A DNA stretch of 32,740 bases from Clostridia bacterium (GCA_017625835.1 JAGAKF010000091.1:1-32740); one strand, 5' to 3'. Positions 14,023 to 22,459 are shown, counted from the first letter of the stretch. Program-made: numbers and translations. Notes: a model not told the origin generated them from the sequence alone.

Positions 14023-15795
14023 TTAAAACAAGTCAGAAAGCTGTCCGTCTAAAATATCTGAAAGTGGACCGTCAAAAAGATCTGGTGTCGAGACTTCCTG
14101 AGACGGTGCTTCCGTCGGCAGGGTTGTTGTTTCTTCAACTTCCCACACGAAAAGTGTGACATTATGTCCCTGATCATACTTTGCTCCTTCTTCGCAATTA
14201 TGACCTGCCACTGTTTCAGCTATCTGATTGCCGATGTTCTGCTTGTATATTTTTGTAACGTTGAAGCCGAGACTTCTGAGATATTTTTCAGCGTCCTCGT
14301 ATCTCTGACCGATGATCCCTGCATTGGGGAACAGGATACTTTTTTTGCCGGCGCTTACAGTAAGGATGATTGTCGATCCTTTCGGAACCTGTGAGCCGAC
14401 GGTGGCATTCTGAGCGATGACTGTGCCGTCTTTTTTGTCGCTGTAAGAATCTCTTTTCTCAAATTTGAAGTATTTAAGATTATACTCATTGTTGATAACG
14501 TCGGAATAATCCTGACCGAGAAAATCGGGAACTTCAACGAGCTCCTGTTGGGCAGCGGCTGTTGTAGTCTCACCGGAGAAAAGGTCAATTTTTCCTGTAA
14601 GCTCAAGTCCGAGGACAACCGCTACTACGAGAATGATAACAGCTGCAGCAGAAACGATTACCGTTGTAAGGTTATGTCTTCTTTGTGCTGCTTCGCGTTT
14701 TTCGGATGTAACGTCGTTTTCTTCTTTTTCAAAATCAAGACGCTGAGCTACTGCTGAATATTTATGTGTTCCTGTATGAGAGTCTGCATTGTTTGCAACG
14801 GGTGGGACAATGTCACGCGATGCAACGACAGCGCTCGGTGAAGCGGAAAGTTCCGCACGAAGCTCCTCCACGCTGCGTGTTCTGTCCTCGGGGAGAATCT
14901 GCAAAGCGTTTACAAGTCCGTTTATAACATAAGCAGGAAGCTGTTCTGCGAATTTTCCGGGAACCATAAGACGGTCGTTTGTAACTCTCTCTTTTGCGTC
15001 AATAGGATCGGTTCCGATAAGGGTTCTGTACAGAACGGCACCGAAACCATAGATATCTGTCCAGGAACCTTGTCTTCCGTCAAATCCGTACTGTTCGAAA
15101 GCGGCATAGCCGTTGAAAAGCTGATGCTCAAGCTCGCTTTTAGCGGAGCGTACCTGGCTTATGCTGAAGCCTGTAATTCTGATTTTTCCGTCGGGCGCAA
15201 CAATAAGCGTAGATGGAGAAATACCTCTGTGAATAATACCTGAAGAGTGAAGTGTTCCGAGAGTGGAGAGTACCGGCATAAGCAGGGGACGTGCCTTCTC
15301 CCAGGAGATATATCCGACGTTGTTGCGAAGAAGGTATTCACGCAATGTAATGCCGCTTACGTTTTCCGTAATAGCATAGCAAGTGCCGTTACCTTCGAGA
15401 ACGTCCTGAACCTTTATAAGGGCGGAAAGACCGCTCAGACGCATGAGCTTTCTCCACATTTCGACGAAACTGTGAAGACACTCATTGTATAAATTTGTAT
15501 GCTGTTCATTGGGAATAACCGAAAAAGTTTTAGCCCTGCGGTCCGCAATGCCGATCGGGAAAAACTCGCGGATATTGATAGCTGTTCTTGTAGAAAGGTC
15601 AAAACCCATATATGTTGCACCGTCGCCGTTGTAGCTCAGGAGCTTTCCGACGAGATACCTGTTGCCGAGGACAGTTCGTATCGGCAGGTACGGTTCAATC
15701 TGCTGGGTGTCGCTGTGAAAGCCGCAATGAGGACAGTTTTTAAGACTTCCGATTTCCTCCATACAGCTCATACACAAATTGTCTGAATTGATCAT
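14023..15795 (-). CDS. Zinc-ribbon / pseudokinase / PASTA membrane protein
   Basis: The 590-residue protein has an N-terminal zinc ribbon (Cys8, Cys11, Cys21, Cys24), a Hanks-type kinase fold (~45-315), one transmembrane helix (~377-398) and two extracellular PASTA-like domains (~420-482 and ~486-552). Relatives with active kinases read VAIKEYFP, HRDISPDNI and DFGAAR. Here these are INIREFFP (Lys to Arg76), HRGISPSTL (Asp to Gly191) and ITGFSIS (Asp to Gly209), and the glycine loop reads LSYNGDGATYMG. All three catalytic residues are lost, so it is very probably a pseudokinase, sensing through PASTA domains (which bind muropeptides or lipid II in active homologues) and signalling by protein contact. 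The C-tail repeats LSDILDGQLSDLF-like residues. It has its own promoter and diverges from dinB. Confidence 0.9.
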   Translation of the reverse strand: MINSDNLCMSCMEEIGSLKNCPHCGFHSDTQQIEPYLPIRTVLGNRYLVGKLLSYNGDGATYMGFDLSTRTAINIREFFPIGIADRRAKTFSVIPNEQHTNLYNECLHSFVEMWRKLMRLSGLSALIKVQDVLEGNGTCYAITENVSGITLREYLLRNNVGYISWEKARPLLMPVLSTLGTLHSSGIIHRGISPSTLIVAPDGKIRITGFSISQVRSAKSELEHQLFNGYAAFEQYGFDGRQGSWTDIYGFGAVLYRTLIGTDPIDAKERVTNDRLMVPGKFAEQLPAYVINGLVNALQILPEDRTRSVEELRAELSASPSAVVASRDIVPPVANNADSHTGTHKYSAVAQRLDFEKEENDVTSEKREAAQRRHNLTTVIVSAAAVIILVVAVVLGLELTGKIDLFSGETTTAAAQQELVEVPDFLGQDYSDVINNEYNLKYFKFEKRDSYSDKKDGTVIAQNATVGSQVPKGSTIILTVSAGKKSILFPNAGIIGQRYEDAEKYLRSLGFNVTKIYKQNIGNQIAETVAGHNCEEGAKYDQGHNVTLFVWEVEETTTLPTEAPSQEVSTPDLFDGPLSDILDGQLSDLF

Positions 15796-15840
15796 TAAGC
15801 TTAACCTTCTTCCGATAATTCAAGTAATAAGTGACAATTA

Positions 15841-15870
15841 ATGATACCATATGTTGGAGTTTATTGTCAA
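15841..15870 (-). promoter_or_regulatory. Promoter of the pseudokinase gene
   Basis: TTGACA, an 18-bp spacer and TATCAT on the minus strand; the leader is about 40 nt. Confidence 0.7.
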
Positions 15871-15879
15871 GTTAAGGCA

Positions 15880-15910
15880 GGTTACAATAGGGTTACAATA
15901 GGTTACGAAG
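15880..15910. repeat. Tandem GGTTACAATA repeats between divergent promoters
   Basis: GGTTACAATA (15880-15889), GGTTACAATA (15891-15900) and a diverged GGTTACGAAG (15901-15910) stand in tandem, upstream of both the dinB and pseudokinase -35 boxes. Period is 10-11 bp, one helical turn. Confidence 0.6.
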
Positions 15911-15923
15911 GTGAATTTTGTTA

Positions 15924-15952
15924 TTGACAAACCGAACAAATGTTCGTATAAT
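15924..15952 (+). promoter_or_regulatory. Consensus promoter of dinB
   Basis: Perfect TTGACA, 17-bp spacer and perfect TATAAT, 29 bp before the ATG. Such a strong promoter is consistent with tight repression through the SOS box in its spacer. Confidence 0.93.
15933..15946. promoter_or_regulatory. LexA (SOS) box
   Basis: CGAACAAATGTTCG is an exact match to the Gram-positive LexA/DinR consensus CGAACNNNNGTTCG. It occupies the promoter spacer and abuts the -10 box, so bound LexA would block polymerase. Confidence 0.93.
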
Positions 15953-15981
15953 AAGTACGTAATTTCAGCGAGGTGAATGTC

Positions 15982-17220
15982 ATGGATAGGGTGATTTTGC
16001 ATTCGGATCTTAACGCGTGCTATGCTTCGATCGAATGTATGCTGAATCCGTCATTGCGTGGAAAACCCGTTGCCGTTGCAGGAAGTGTTGAAGAAAGGCA
16101 CGGGATAATTCTTGCAAAATCGCAGGAAGCAAAGGTGTGCGGAGTTAAAACAGGCGAAGCAATCTGGCAGTCAAAACTCAAATGTCCCGATATTATTCTT
16201 ATTGAACCGCATTTCAACGAGTATATAAAATATTCCTCAATGGTAAGGGATATCTACCGAAGGTATACTGACCTGATTGAACCGTTCGGATTGGACGAAG
16301 CGTGGCTGGATGTAAGCGGAAGTCAGCGTCTTTTCGGTAACGGAAAACAGATTGCGGAAAGTATACGGGAAACGGTCAAGTCTGAAATGGGTCTGACAGT
16401 GTCGGTAGGAGTTTCGTTCAATAAGGTTTTTGCAAAACTCGGAAGCGATCTGAAAAAACCGGATGCCGTCACGGTGATTACAAGGGAGAATTTTAAGGAG
16501 AAGCTATGGAATCTTCCTGCGGTGGAAATGATAGGCGTAGGAAGAAAAACCTTTTTGAAGCTGAATGATTTCGGTATTTACACAATAGGCGATCTTGCGA
16601 ACTGCGACAGGGACTGGCTTACAAAACAGTTTGGAAAATGTGGTGCAGAACTTTGGGTTTTTGCTAACGGACTTGATTCGTCCAGAGTTAAGCCTGACGG
16701 ATACAGAGAACCTGTCAAAAGCGTCGGCCACGGTATAACCTGCACCGCAGATCTTGTCAATGCCGAAGAAGTATGGCGTGTTTTCCTTGCTCTTAGCCAG
16801 GATGTCCAGAAACGTCTTACGGGTTACGGTCTAAAGGCTTGCGGAGTGCAGATCAGCGTCAAGGACTGCCGGCTTTTCACGAGTCAGTTCCAGAAAAAGC
16901 TCGCAATTCCGACAAGGAGCGCCTCCGAGCTTGCCAGAGAGGCAATGGAGCTTTTTGTAAAAAGGTACGAGTGGAAAAACAATGTCAGGGCGGTTACGGT
17001 AAGGGCAATTGATCTCGTTGAGTTCAATGCGCCTGCACAGCTTGATTTATTTTCGGATATTGCGAAGCACGAAAAAATACAGAAAATTGACGATACGGTT
17101 CTTGCTCTGCGACGACGCTTCGGAAAAAATGCAATTTTCAATGCCTGCCTGATGCAGGAAGAAAAAATGCCCGGGGGACACCCCGAAGAATCCGTAATGC
17201 CGATGAGAATGTACAGATAA
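15982..17220 (+). CDS. dinB: DNA polymerase IV (Y-family)
   Basis: The 412-residue translesion polymerase has the palm catalytic motifs HSDLNACYASIE (Asp9) and GLDEAWLDVSG (Asp105, Glu106), helix-hairpin-helix residues (MIGVGRKTFLKLNDFGIYTI, ~177-196) and a C-terminal little-finger region. QLDLF at ~353-357 is a canonical beta-clamp-binding motif, followed by ~55 residues. The ATG at 15982 was preferred over a GTG three codons upstream because AGGTG lies correctly before the ATG. An exact SOS box in its promoter shows DNA-damage control by LexA. It is monocistronic and ends at a terminator shared with convergent glgP. Confidence 0.95.
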   Translation: MDRVILHSDLNACYASIECMLNPSLRGKPVAVAGSVEERHGIILAKSQEAKVCGVKTGEAIWQSKLKCPDIILIEPHFNEYIKYSSMVRDIYRRYTDLIEPFGLDEAWLDVSGSQRLFGNGKQIAESIRETVKSEMGLTVSVGVSFNKVFAKLGSDLKKPDAVTVITRENFKEKLWNLPAVEMIGVGRKTFLKLNDFGIYTIGDLANCDRDWLTKQFGKCGAELWVFANGLDSSRVKPDGYREPVKSVGHGITCTADLVNAEEVWRVFLALSQDVQKRLTGYGLKACGVQISVKDCRLFTSQFQKKLAIPTRSASELAREAMELFVKRYEWKNNVRAVTVRAIDLVEFNAPAQLDLFSDIAKHEKIQKIDDTVLALRRRFGKNAIFNACLMQEEKMPGGHPEESVMPMRMYR

Positions 17221-17225
17221 AAACA

Positions 17226-17268
17226 CAGCAGAAACTTCGGATAGAAGCTTCTGCTATAATTTTTTTAT
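17226..17268. terminator. Bidirectional terminator between dinB and glgP
   Basis: Arms AGCAGAA-CTTC and GAAG-TTCTGCT form a hairpin with one mismatch, followed by ATAATTTTTTT on the plus strand. Confidence 0.82.
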
Positions 17269-19685
17269 TTCTTTTTAATCGGGTTAAGCGGAGCTGTGTG
17301 CCAGATGTCACGTGCATAGTCGTTGATTGCTCTGTCGCAAGCGAATCTGCCAGCGCCTGCAATGTTCATAAGTGACATTCTGTTCCAGGTGTCTCTGTCC
17401 TTATAAAGAGCCTCTGCTTTTGCCTGAGCTGACTTGTAATCTGCAAAATCAGCAAGAACCATATACGGGTCGTGGTGAATGATTGTGCTTCCGATTTCGG
17501 GGAAGGTCTTGCCGTTGATGCCTTTGTTAATGAAGTCGATAACACGTCTTAAATCAGCGTTATTCTGATAGAAGTTCATTGGTGTATAGCCGATTCTCTT
17601 AAGGTCATTTACCTCAGGTGTGCTCATACCGAAGATGAGAATGTTATCCTCTCCGACAGCCTCGTGGATTTCAACGTTTGCACCGTCCATTGTGCCGAGA
17701 GTGATCGCACCGTTGATCATAAGCTTCATATTACCTGTACCGCTTGCTTCAGTACCTGAAAGTGAAATCTGTTCGCTGATATCAGCTGCAGGCATAAGAG
17801 CCTCTGCCAACGAAACGTTGTAGTCCTCGAGGTAAACTACCTTGAGTCTGCCTCTTACGTCGGGATCGTTGTTGATAAGATCGCCGAGGGCGCAGATGAA
17901 GCTGATGATTTTCTTTGCCATATAGTAGCCTGACGCTGCTTTTGCCGCAAAGATATATGTGTGCGGTGTGAAATCTCCGTCAGGATTTTCCTTGATTGCA
18001 AGGTATTTTGAAAGAATGTGGAAAGCATTGAGATGCTGACGCTTGTACTCGTGAAGACGTTTTACGTGTACGTCAAAAATTGAGTTGGGGTCAATATCAA
18101 TTCCGTTTCTTTCCTTGACGATCTTTGCGATCTTCTGCTTGTTGCGGAATTTGATCTCCTCGAGCTTTTTAAGCACTTCCTTATCGTCTGCAAAAGCCTT
18201 GAGCTTTTCAAGCTCTGCACCGTCATAGATGAACTTGTCACCGATGAGGTCTGAGATAAGCTTTGTAAGCTCGGGGTTAGACTGGCAGAGCCAACGTCTG
18301 TGAGCGATACCGTTTGTAACGTTCTTGAACTTGTCGGGTGTTACGGAGTAAAAATCCTTGAAAACGCTTTCCTTAAGGATTTCAGAGTGAAGAGCTGAAA
18401 CACCGTTTACGCTGTGTGATCCTGCAACGGACATATTAGCCATACGGATAACACCGTTTGAAACGATAGCCATACGCTCAACCTTGTCTGCATCGCCTGT
18501 TGAAGCCCATACAAAGCTGCGGAAACGGTTGTCGATTTCCTTTGTGATGCCGTAGATTCGGGGGAGAAGACGCTTGAATAAATCTTCTGGCCAACACTCG
18601 AGAGCTTCAGCCATAACAGTGTGGTTTGTATAAGCAATTGTGTCTGTAACGATCTTCCATGCCTCGTCCCAACCGTAGCCGCATTCATCAAGAAGAATAC
18701 GCATAAGCTCGGGGATAGCGAGAGTCGGATGAGTGTCATTGATATGAATTGCAACCTTTTCTGCAAGGTTGTCGATTCTGCCGTAAATACGGAGATGATT
18801 GTTTACGATATCCTGAATTGATGAAGAAACAAGGAAGTACTGCTGTCTTAAACGAAGGCTTTTTCCTTCAGGGTGGTTGTCAGCAGGGTAGAGAACCTTG
18901 CTGATAACTTCAGCCATAGCATTCTGCTCCATCGCACGCATATAATCGCCCTGGTTGAACATATCCATGTCAAGACCGGGTGCATTTGCGGACCAGAGAC
19001 GGAGAACGCTGATTCCCTTACCATCCTTACCTGCAACGTACATATCGTGAGGGATAGCCTTGACAATCTTGCTGTCGCGCTGTTCAACGTGGTGATAGCT
19101 GTGATCCCAGATTTCGTCAATCCAACCTTCGAACTTGATATCAACAGCTTCTTCCTCTCTGGGGACGAGCCATACGTCACCGCCGGGAAGCCAGAAGTCA
19201 GGCATTTCTGTCTGCCAACCGTCAACGAGCTTCTGCTTGAAAATACCGTACTCGTAAAGGATTGTGTAACCCTTAGCGAAATAACCCTGTGTTGCAAGAC
19301 CGTCAAGGTAGCAGGCAGCAAGTCTTCCGAGACCGCCGTTGCCGAGACCAGCGTCGGGTTCGCAGTCGTAGAGCTTTTCAAGCTTTATGCCGAAATCCTT
19401 GAGCGCGGATTCCATTGTTTTAGTAAGGTTGAGATTGTAGAGGTTATTTTTAAGAGAGCGACCCATAAGAAATTCCATACAAAGGTAGTAAACCTTCTTT
19501 GAATCAGCTGTTTTTGATTCGTTGTGGAATTCTTTTCTGCCCTGCATCATCATATCGCGCAGGATAAGAGCGATTGCTTTGTAATAATGCTCATAAGTTG
19601 CTTCTTCGGGAGTTACACCGAAAAAGTGGGAGAGCTTATTGGAAATCTGCTCTTTCGCTTCTTTTTTAGTCATTTTGTAGTTCAT
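17265..19685 (-). CDS. glgP: Glycogen phosphorylase
   Basis: The 806-residue GT35 enzyme releases glucose-1-phosphate from glycogen or maltodextrin. Diagnostic segments are NGGLGRLAACYLDGLAT, the PLP-lysine motif EASGTGNMKLMINGA followed by GTMDGANVEI, HINDTHPTLAIPELMR, and VKRLHEYKRQ. Length matches bacterial and animal phosphorylases; the start MNYKMTKKEA follows AAGGAGG with 7-base spacing, and an upstream in-frame ATG overlapping the promoter was rejected. It stands alone: no other glycogen genes are in the window. A perfect inverted repeat overlaps its -35 box and a hairpin sits in its leader, so transcription is probably controlled. Confidence 0.96.
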   Translation of the reverse strand: MNYKMTKKEAKEQISNKLSHFFGVTPEEATYEHYYKAIALILRDMMMQGRKEFHNESKTADSKKVYYLCMEFLMGRSLKNNLYNLNLTKTMESALKDFGIKLEKLYDCEPDAGLGNGGLGRLAACYLDGLATQGYFAKGYTILYEYGIFKQKLVDGWQTEMPDFWLPGGDVWLVPREEEAVDIKFEGWIDEIWDHSYHHVEQRDSKIVKAIPHDMYVAGKDGKGISVLRLWSANAPGLDMDMFNQGDYMRAMEQNAMAEVISKVLYPADNHPEGKSLRLRQQYFLVSSSIQDIVNNHLRIYGRIDNLAEKVAIHINDTHPTLAIPELMRILLDECGYGWDEAWKIVTDTIAYTNHTVMAEALECWPEDLFKRLLPRIYGITKEIDNRFRSFVWASTGDADKVERMAIVSNGVIRMANMSVAGSHSVNGVSALHSEILKESVFKDFYSVTPDKFKNVTNGIAHRRWLCQSNPELTKLISDLIGDKFIYDGAELEKLKAFADDKEVLKKLEEIKFRNKQKIAKIVKERNGIDIDPNSIFDVHVKRLHEYKRQHLNAFHILSKYLAIKENPDGDFTPHTYIFAAKAASGYYMAKKIISFICALGDLINNDPDVRGRLKVVYLEDYNVSLAEALMPAADISEQISLSGTEASGTGNMKLMINGAITLGTMDGANVEIHEAVGEDNILIFGMSTPEVNDLKRIGYTPMNFYQNNADLRRVIDFINKGINGKTFPEIGSTIIHHDPYMVLADFADYKSAQAKAEALYKDRDTWNRMSLMNIAGAGRFACDRAINDYARDIWHTAPLNPIKKK

Positions 19686-19706
19686 AAATATACCTCCTTG
19701 GGATAA

Positions 19707-19722
19707 CCGACAAAACTGTCGG
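19707..19722 (-). other. Small hairpin in the glgP leader
   Basis: CCGACA-GTTT-TGTCGG on the minus strand lies between promoter and ribosome binding site. It could stabilise the mRNA or tune initiation. Confidence 0.5.
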
Positions 19723-19738
19723 ACTGCTTCTTGTATTA

Positions 19739-19767
19739 ATTTTATACCAAATTGTATAAAAATACAA
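19739..19767 (-). promoter_or_regulatory. Promoter of glgP
   Basis: TTGTAT, a 17-bp spacer and TAAAAT on the minus strand. Confidence 0.6.
19752..19767. promoter_or_regulatory. Candidate operator at glgP
   Basis: TTGTAT-AAAA-ATACAA is a perfect 6-4-6 inverted repeat that includes the -35 hexamer of glgP. Confidence 0.45.
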
Positions 19768-19881
19768 CAGTGAAACATAAATTGTTATAAGAAAATTCGA
19801 CCGTTATTTTGTGATTTATGACGAAAAAGTGTGTTTAATTATTGATTTCAGAAATAAAGTTTATCTTATTTGCACAAAATA

Positions 19882-19900
19882 ACCTGTATTGAGTACAGGT
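19882..19900. repeat. Inverted repeat in the glgP-zapA intergenic region
   Basis: ACCTGTA-TTGAG-TACAGGT is a perfect 7-5-7 inverted repeat. It is followed by only a weak T-run on either strand, so a protein site is as likely as a terminator. Apart from this, the promoters and the leader hairpin, the ~380-bp region between glgP and zapA holds no gene I can see. Confidence 0.45.
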
Positions 19901-19950
19901 AACAGCAAAATAAATATACTTCGAAAATGCAAAAAAATATCTAAAAAGGC

Positions 19951-19979
19951 TTTTATCTGTCGCTTTTTTATAGTATAAT
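19951..19979 (+). promoter_or_regulatory. Possible promoter of the zapA operon
   Basis: A perfect -10 TATAAT has a poor -35 (TTTTAT) 17 bp upstream. Transcripts starting here would carry the ~85-nt structured leader. Confidence 0.5.
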
Positions 19980-19989
19980 ATTCTAAACA

Positions 19990-20036
19990 TCGCCATCAAA
20001 GGGGATTTGTGTTCCTCTGATTTTGATTATTGGCGA
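19990..20036 (+). other. Hairpin leader upstream of zapA
   Basis: TCGCCA pairs with TGGCGA and the adjacent ATCAAA with TTTGAT; an inner GGGGA/TTCCT helix extends the stem, with small internal loops. It lies between the probable start point and the zapA ribosome binding site, with no T-run, so it is not a terminator. Confidence 0.5.
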
Positions 20037-20069
20037 ACTTTTACGCAATTATACTGCGGAGGGATTATT

Positions 20070-20429
20070 ATGGAAAAAAACAGGGTAAGACTCACTATCG
20101 GCGGTCTTGACTATCACCTTACAACCGACGGAGATGTAAACGAAATCAAAAACATCGGTGAAGAGGTTGACGAAGTCATTACGGACCTGCTTCAGAGGCA
20201 TCCCCGTCTTTCTCAGGTGCAGTCTGCGGTTCTTTGTGCGCTTGAGTATGCGGACAGATATCATCAGGCGGAAAGAAACGCTGATTACCTTAAAGCACAG
20301 ATTCAGGTGTATATGGAAGATGCTGCAAGGGCAAAGACAGAGGCTGAAATGGCTCGCAGAGAAGCAGAAAGAATGACAAGGGATCTTCGCAGTATCAGAA
20401 GAAGCCTTGAAGAAAAGGATCAATTATAA
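20070..20429 (+). CDS. zapA: Cell division protein ZapA
   Basis: The 119-residue cytosolic protein has the ZapA N-terminal domain (KNRVRLTIGGLDYHLTTDGD, then IGEEVDEVITDLLQRHP). A charged coiled coil follows from about residue 65 to the end (ARAKTEAEMARREAERMTRD). ZapA cross-links FtsZ filaments at the septum. The start at 20070 follows GGAGG by 7 bases; earlier in-frame starts fall in the leader hairpin. Its stop overlaps the start of the U32 gene by one base (TAATG), so the two are translationally coupled. Confidence 0.9.
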   Translation: MEKNRVRLTIGGLDYHLTTDGDVNEIKNIGEEVDEVITDLLQRHPRLSQVQSAVLCALEYADRYHQAERNADYLKAQIQVYMEDAARAKTEAEMARREAERMTRDLRSIRRSLEEKDQL

Positions 20430-22459
20430 TGAATATTGAAATTCTTGCACCTGCAGGCTCAATGGAGTCTGTTGTTGCTGCAGTCAGAAGCGGTGCGGAT
20501 GCTGTTTACCTCGGAGCGAAGGATTTTAACGCGCGCCGCAATGCATCCAACTTCGACTTCAGCGAATTGAAAAATGCTGTTGATTACTGTCACAAGCACG
20601 GTGTTAAGGTTCATCTTACATTAAACACGCTTATTTCGGACGGCGAGCTCGACGATGCTCAGGATGCCGTCCGTCTTGCTTGTGAAGCGGGAATTGACGC
20701 AATAATTGTTCAGGATCTGGGCCTTGCAGATATTATTCGCAGATGTGCGCCGGATATGCCTATGCACGCATCAACGCAGATGTCTGTCCAGACTCCTGCA
20801 GGATTGAAAAAACTTAAAAAACTCGGATTTACGCGTGCGGTTCTGCCGCGTGAACTTTCAATGGAAGAAATCCGCAACCTTTGTGAAAATTCACCGATCG
20901 AGCTTGAATGTTTCGTTCACGGTGCGCTTTGTATGTGCGTTTCGGGCCAGTGCTATTTTTCAGCCGTTCTCGGCTCGCGAAGCGGAAACAGGGGAGCTTG
21001 CGCTCAGCCCTGCCGTCTGCCGTTCGGAGCACCGTTCGGTACGGGGCACGACCTGAGCCTTAAGGATCTTTCACTTGTCGATTATATCCGTGAAATGGCT
21101 GAAATGGGTGTTTGTTCTTTCAAGATTGAAGGAAGAATGAAACGTCCCGAGTATGTTGCTGCGGCTGTCAAAGCGTGCAGAAACAGCGTTGACGGTATCG
21201 TTGACAATGAGCTGAAAAGTGACCTCAGAAGTGTGTTCTCACGTTCAGGCTTTACTGACGGTTATTATAAAAAAAAGCTCGGGATCGATATGTTCGGCAC
21301 AAGGCAGAAGGATGATGTAACGGCTGCCGCGCCTGTTCTTAAGAAGCTTGAAAAGCTTTATGAAAAGGAAGTTGCGGACACAAAAATCGATTTCGCTTTT
21401 ACGGGTGTTCTTGGTGAGCCGATTTCTCTTGCAGCTCAGGCAGGCGGAAAAAATGTGTTCGTTGAAAGTGAAACTCAGCCTCAGCCTGCATTGAATAAGG
21501 CTACGACTGAAGAGTCAGTTCGTACTCAGCTTGAAAAATGCGGTGGAACAAGATTCTTCGCAGGTGAAATTGATATCGAGCTTGACGAGGGCGTTTTTAT
21601 CCCTGTTTCGGAAATCAATAAGCTTCGCCGCGAAGCAATCGAAAAGCTTGAAAATACGGATGCTTCAACGGTTAAGACATTTAAAAATGATTTCGTTTCG
21701 GTCAAGCCTCATCTTAACGGAAAAAAACGTCTTGTTTGCCGTTTCTCTGATGTTGAAACAATCCCTGAAAACTGGGATTATATAGAGCAGATCATCGTTC
21801 CGCTCGGTATGGAAAGAAAGGTTAAAAAATCCGTACGCGTCAGCGTAGAAGTGCCGCGAGGAATTTTCGGCTCATATGAAAAAATACTTCATGATCTGGT
21901 TGAAGCCAAAGAATACGGTATAACGGAAGCGTGGGCAGGCACTCTCGACGGAATTGCCCTTATACAGAAAGCAGGACTTAAGGCAAATGCTTTCTTCGGC
22001 TCGAACGTATTCAATTCGCGTTCGCTTAAGGTTCTTGAAGATATGGGCGTGAATAAAATTCTTCTTTCGGCAGAGCTTACAATGTCTCAGGCTCAGTCGA
22101 TCGGCGGTGAAGTGCCGCGAGGAATTTTTGCCTACGGCAGGCTTCCTCTTATGCTTACACGTAACTGTCCGCAGAAAAACGGCAAAAGCTGTTCGGACTG
22201 CAAACAGAACGGAAAGCTTGTTGACCGCAGGGGAGTCGAGTTCCCGATCGAATGCCGTATGGGTGTTAATGATATACTCAATTCTGTTCCCGTTTATATG
22301 GCGGACAGGCTCAGCGAAATCCGCAATATGGACTTTATGCTTCTTTATTTTACAAAAGAAAACAAAGAAACCTGCGCGGAAGTTATATCTTCATATATAC
22401 GTTCGGGTAAAGCGAAGGGTGACTTTACAAGAGGCCTGCTTTACCGCGGAGTTGAATAA
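20429..22459 (+). CDS. U32 family peptidase
   Basis: The 676-residue protein has an N-terminal TIM-barrel-like half beginning EILAPAGSMESVVAAVRSGA. The U32 signature lies at ~158-196 (ELECFVHGALCMCVSGQCYF then NRGACAQPCR), with Cys168, Cys170, Cys175, Cys191 and Cys195 as candidate Fe-S ligands. The second half matches the longer U32 subgroup with a DUF3656-type region and has another Cys cluster (RNCPQKNGKSCSDCKQ). Members were first called collagenases; several (RlhA, TrhP) are now known to act in RNA hydroxylation, so RNA modification is a plausible role. It is the second gene of the zapA operon and overlaps zapA by one base. A 20-bp exact direct repeat encodes EVPRGIF twice. Confidence 0.9.
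   Translation: MNIEILAPAGSMESVVAAVRSGADAVYLGAKDFNARRNASNFDFSELKNAVDYCHKHGVKVHLTLNTLISDGELDDAQDAVRLACEAGIDAIIVQDLGLADIIRRCAPDMPMHASTQMSVQTPAGLKKLKKLGFTRAVLPRELSMEEIRNLCENSPIELECFVHGALCMCVSGQCYFSAVLGSRSGNRGACAQPCRLPFGAPFGTGHDLSLKDLSLVDYIREMAEMGVCSFKIEGRMKRPEYVAAAVKACRNSVDGIVDNELKSDLRSVFSRSGFTDGYYKKKLGIDMFGTRQKDDVTAAAPVLKKLEKLYEKEVADTKIDFAFTGVLGEPISLAAQAGGKNVFVESETQPQPALNKATTEESVRTQLEKCGGTRFFAGEIDIELDEGVFIPVSEINKLRREAIEKLENTDASTVKTFKNDFVSVKPHLNGKKRLVCRFSDVETIPENWDYIEQIIVPLGMERKVKKSVRVSVEVPRGIFGSYEKILHDLVEAKEYGITEAWAGTLDGIALIQKAGLKANAFFGSNVFNSRSLKVLEDMGVNKILLSAELTMSQAQSIGGEVPRGIFAYGRLPLMLTRNCPQKNGKSCSDCKQNGKLVDRRGVEFPIECRMGVNDILNSVPVYMADRLSEIRNMDFMLLYFTKENKETCAEVISSYIRSGKAKGDFTRGLLYRGVE
21848..22128 (+). 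repeat. Exact 20-bp direct repeat within the U32 gene
   Basis: GAAGTGCCGCGAGGAATTTT occurs at 21848-21867 and 22109-22128, both in frame as EVPRGIF (residues 474-480 and 561-567), 261 bp apart. Confidence 0.9.

Noticed and set aside
15880-15910. CRISPR-like repeats
   Set aside because: Units are 10 bp, adjacent and without spacers; no cas genes are present.
19779-20069. 6S RNA near zapA, as in enterobacteria
   Set aside because: The linkage is not expected in Firmicutes and the hairpin at 19990-20036 lacks the 6S open-complex shape.
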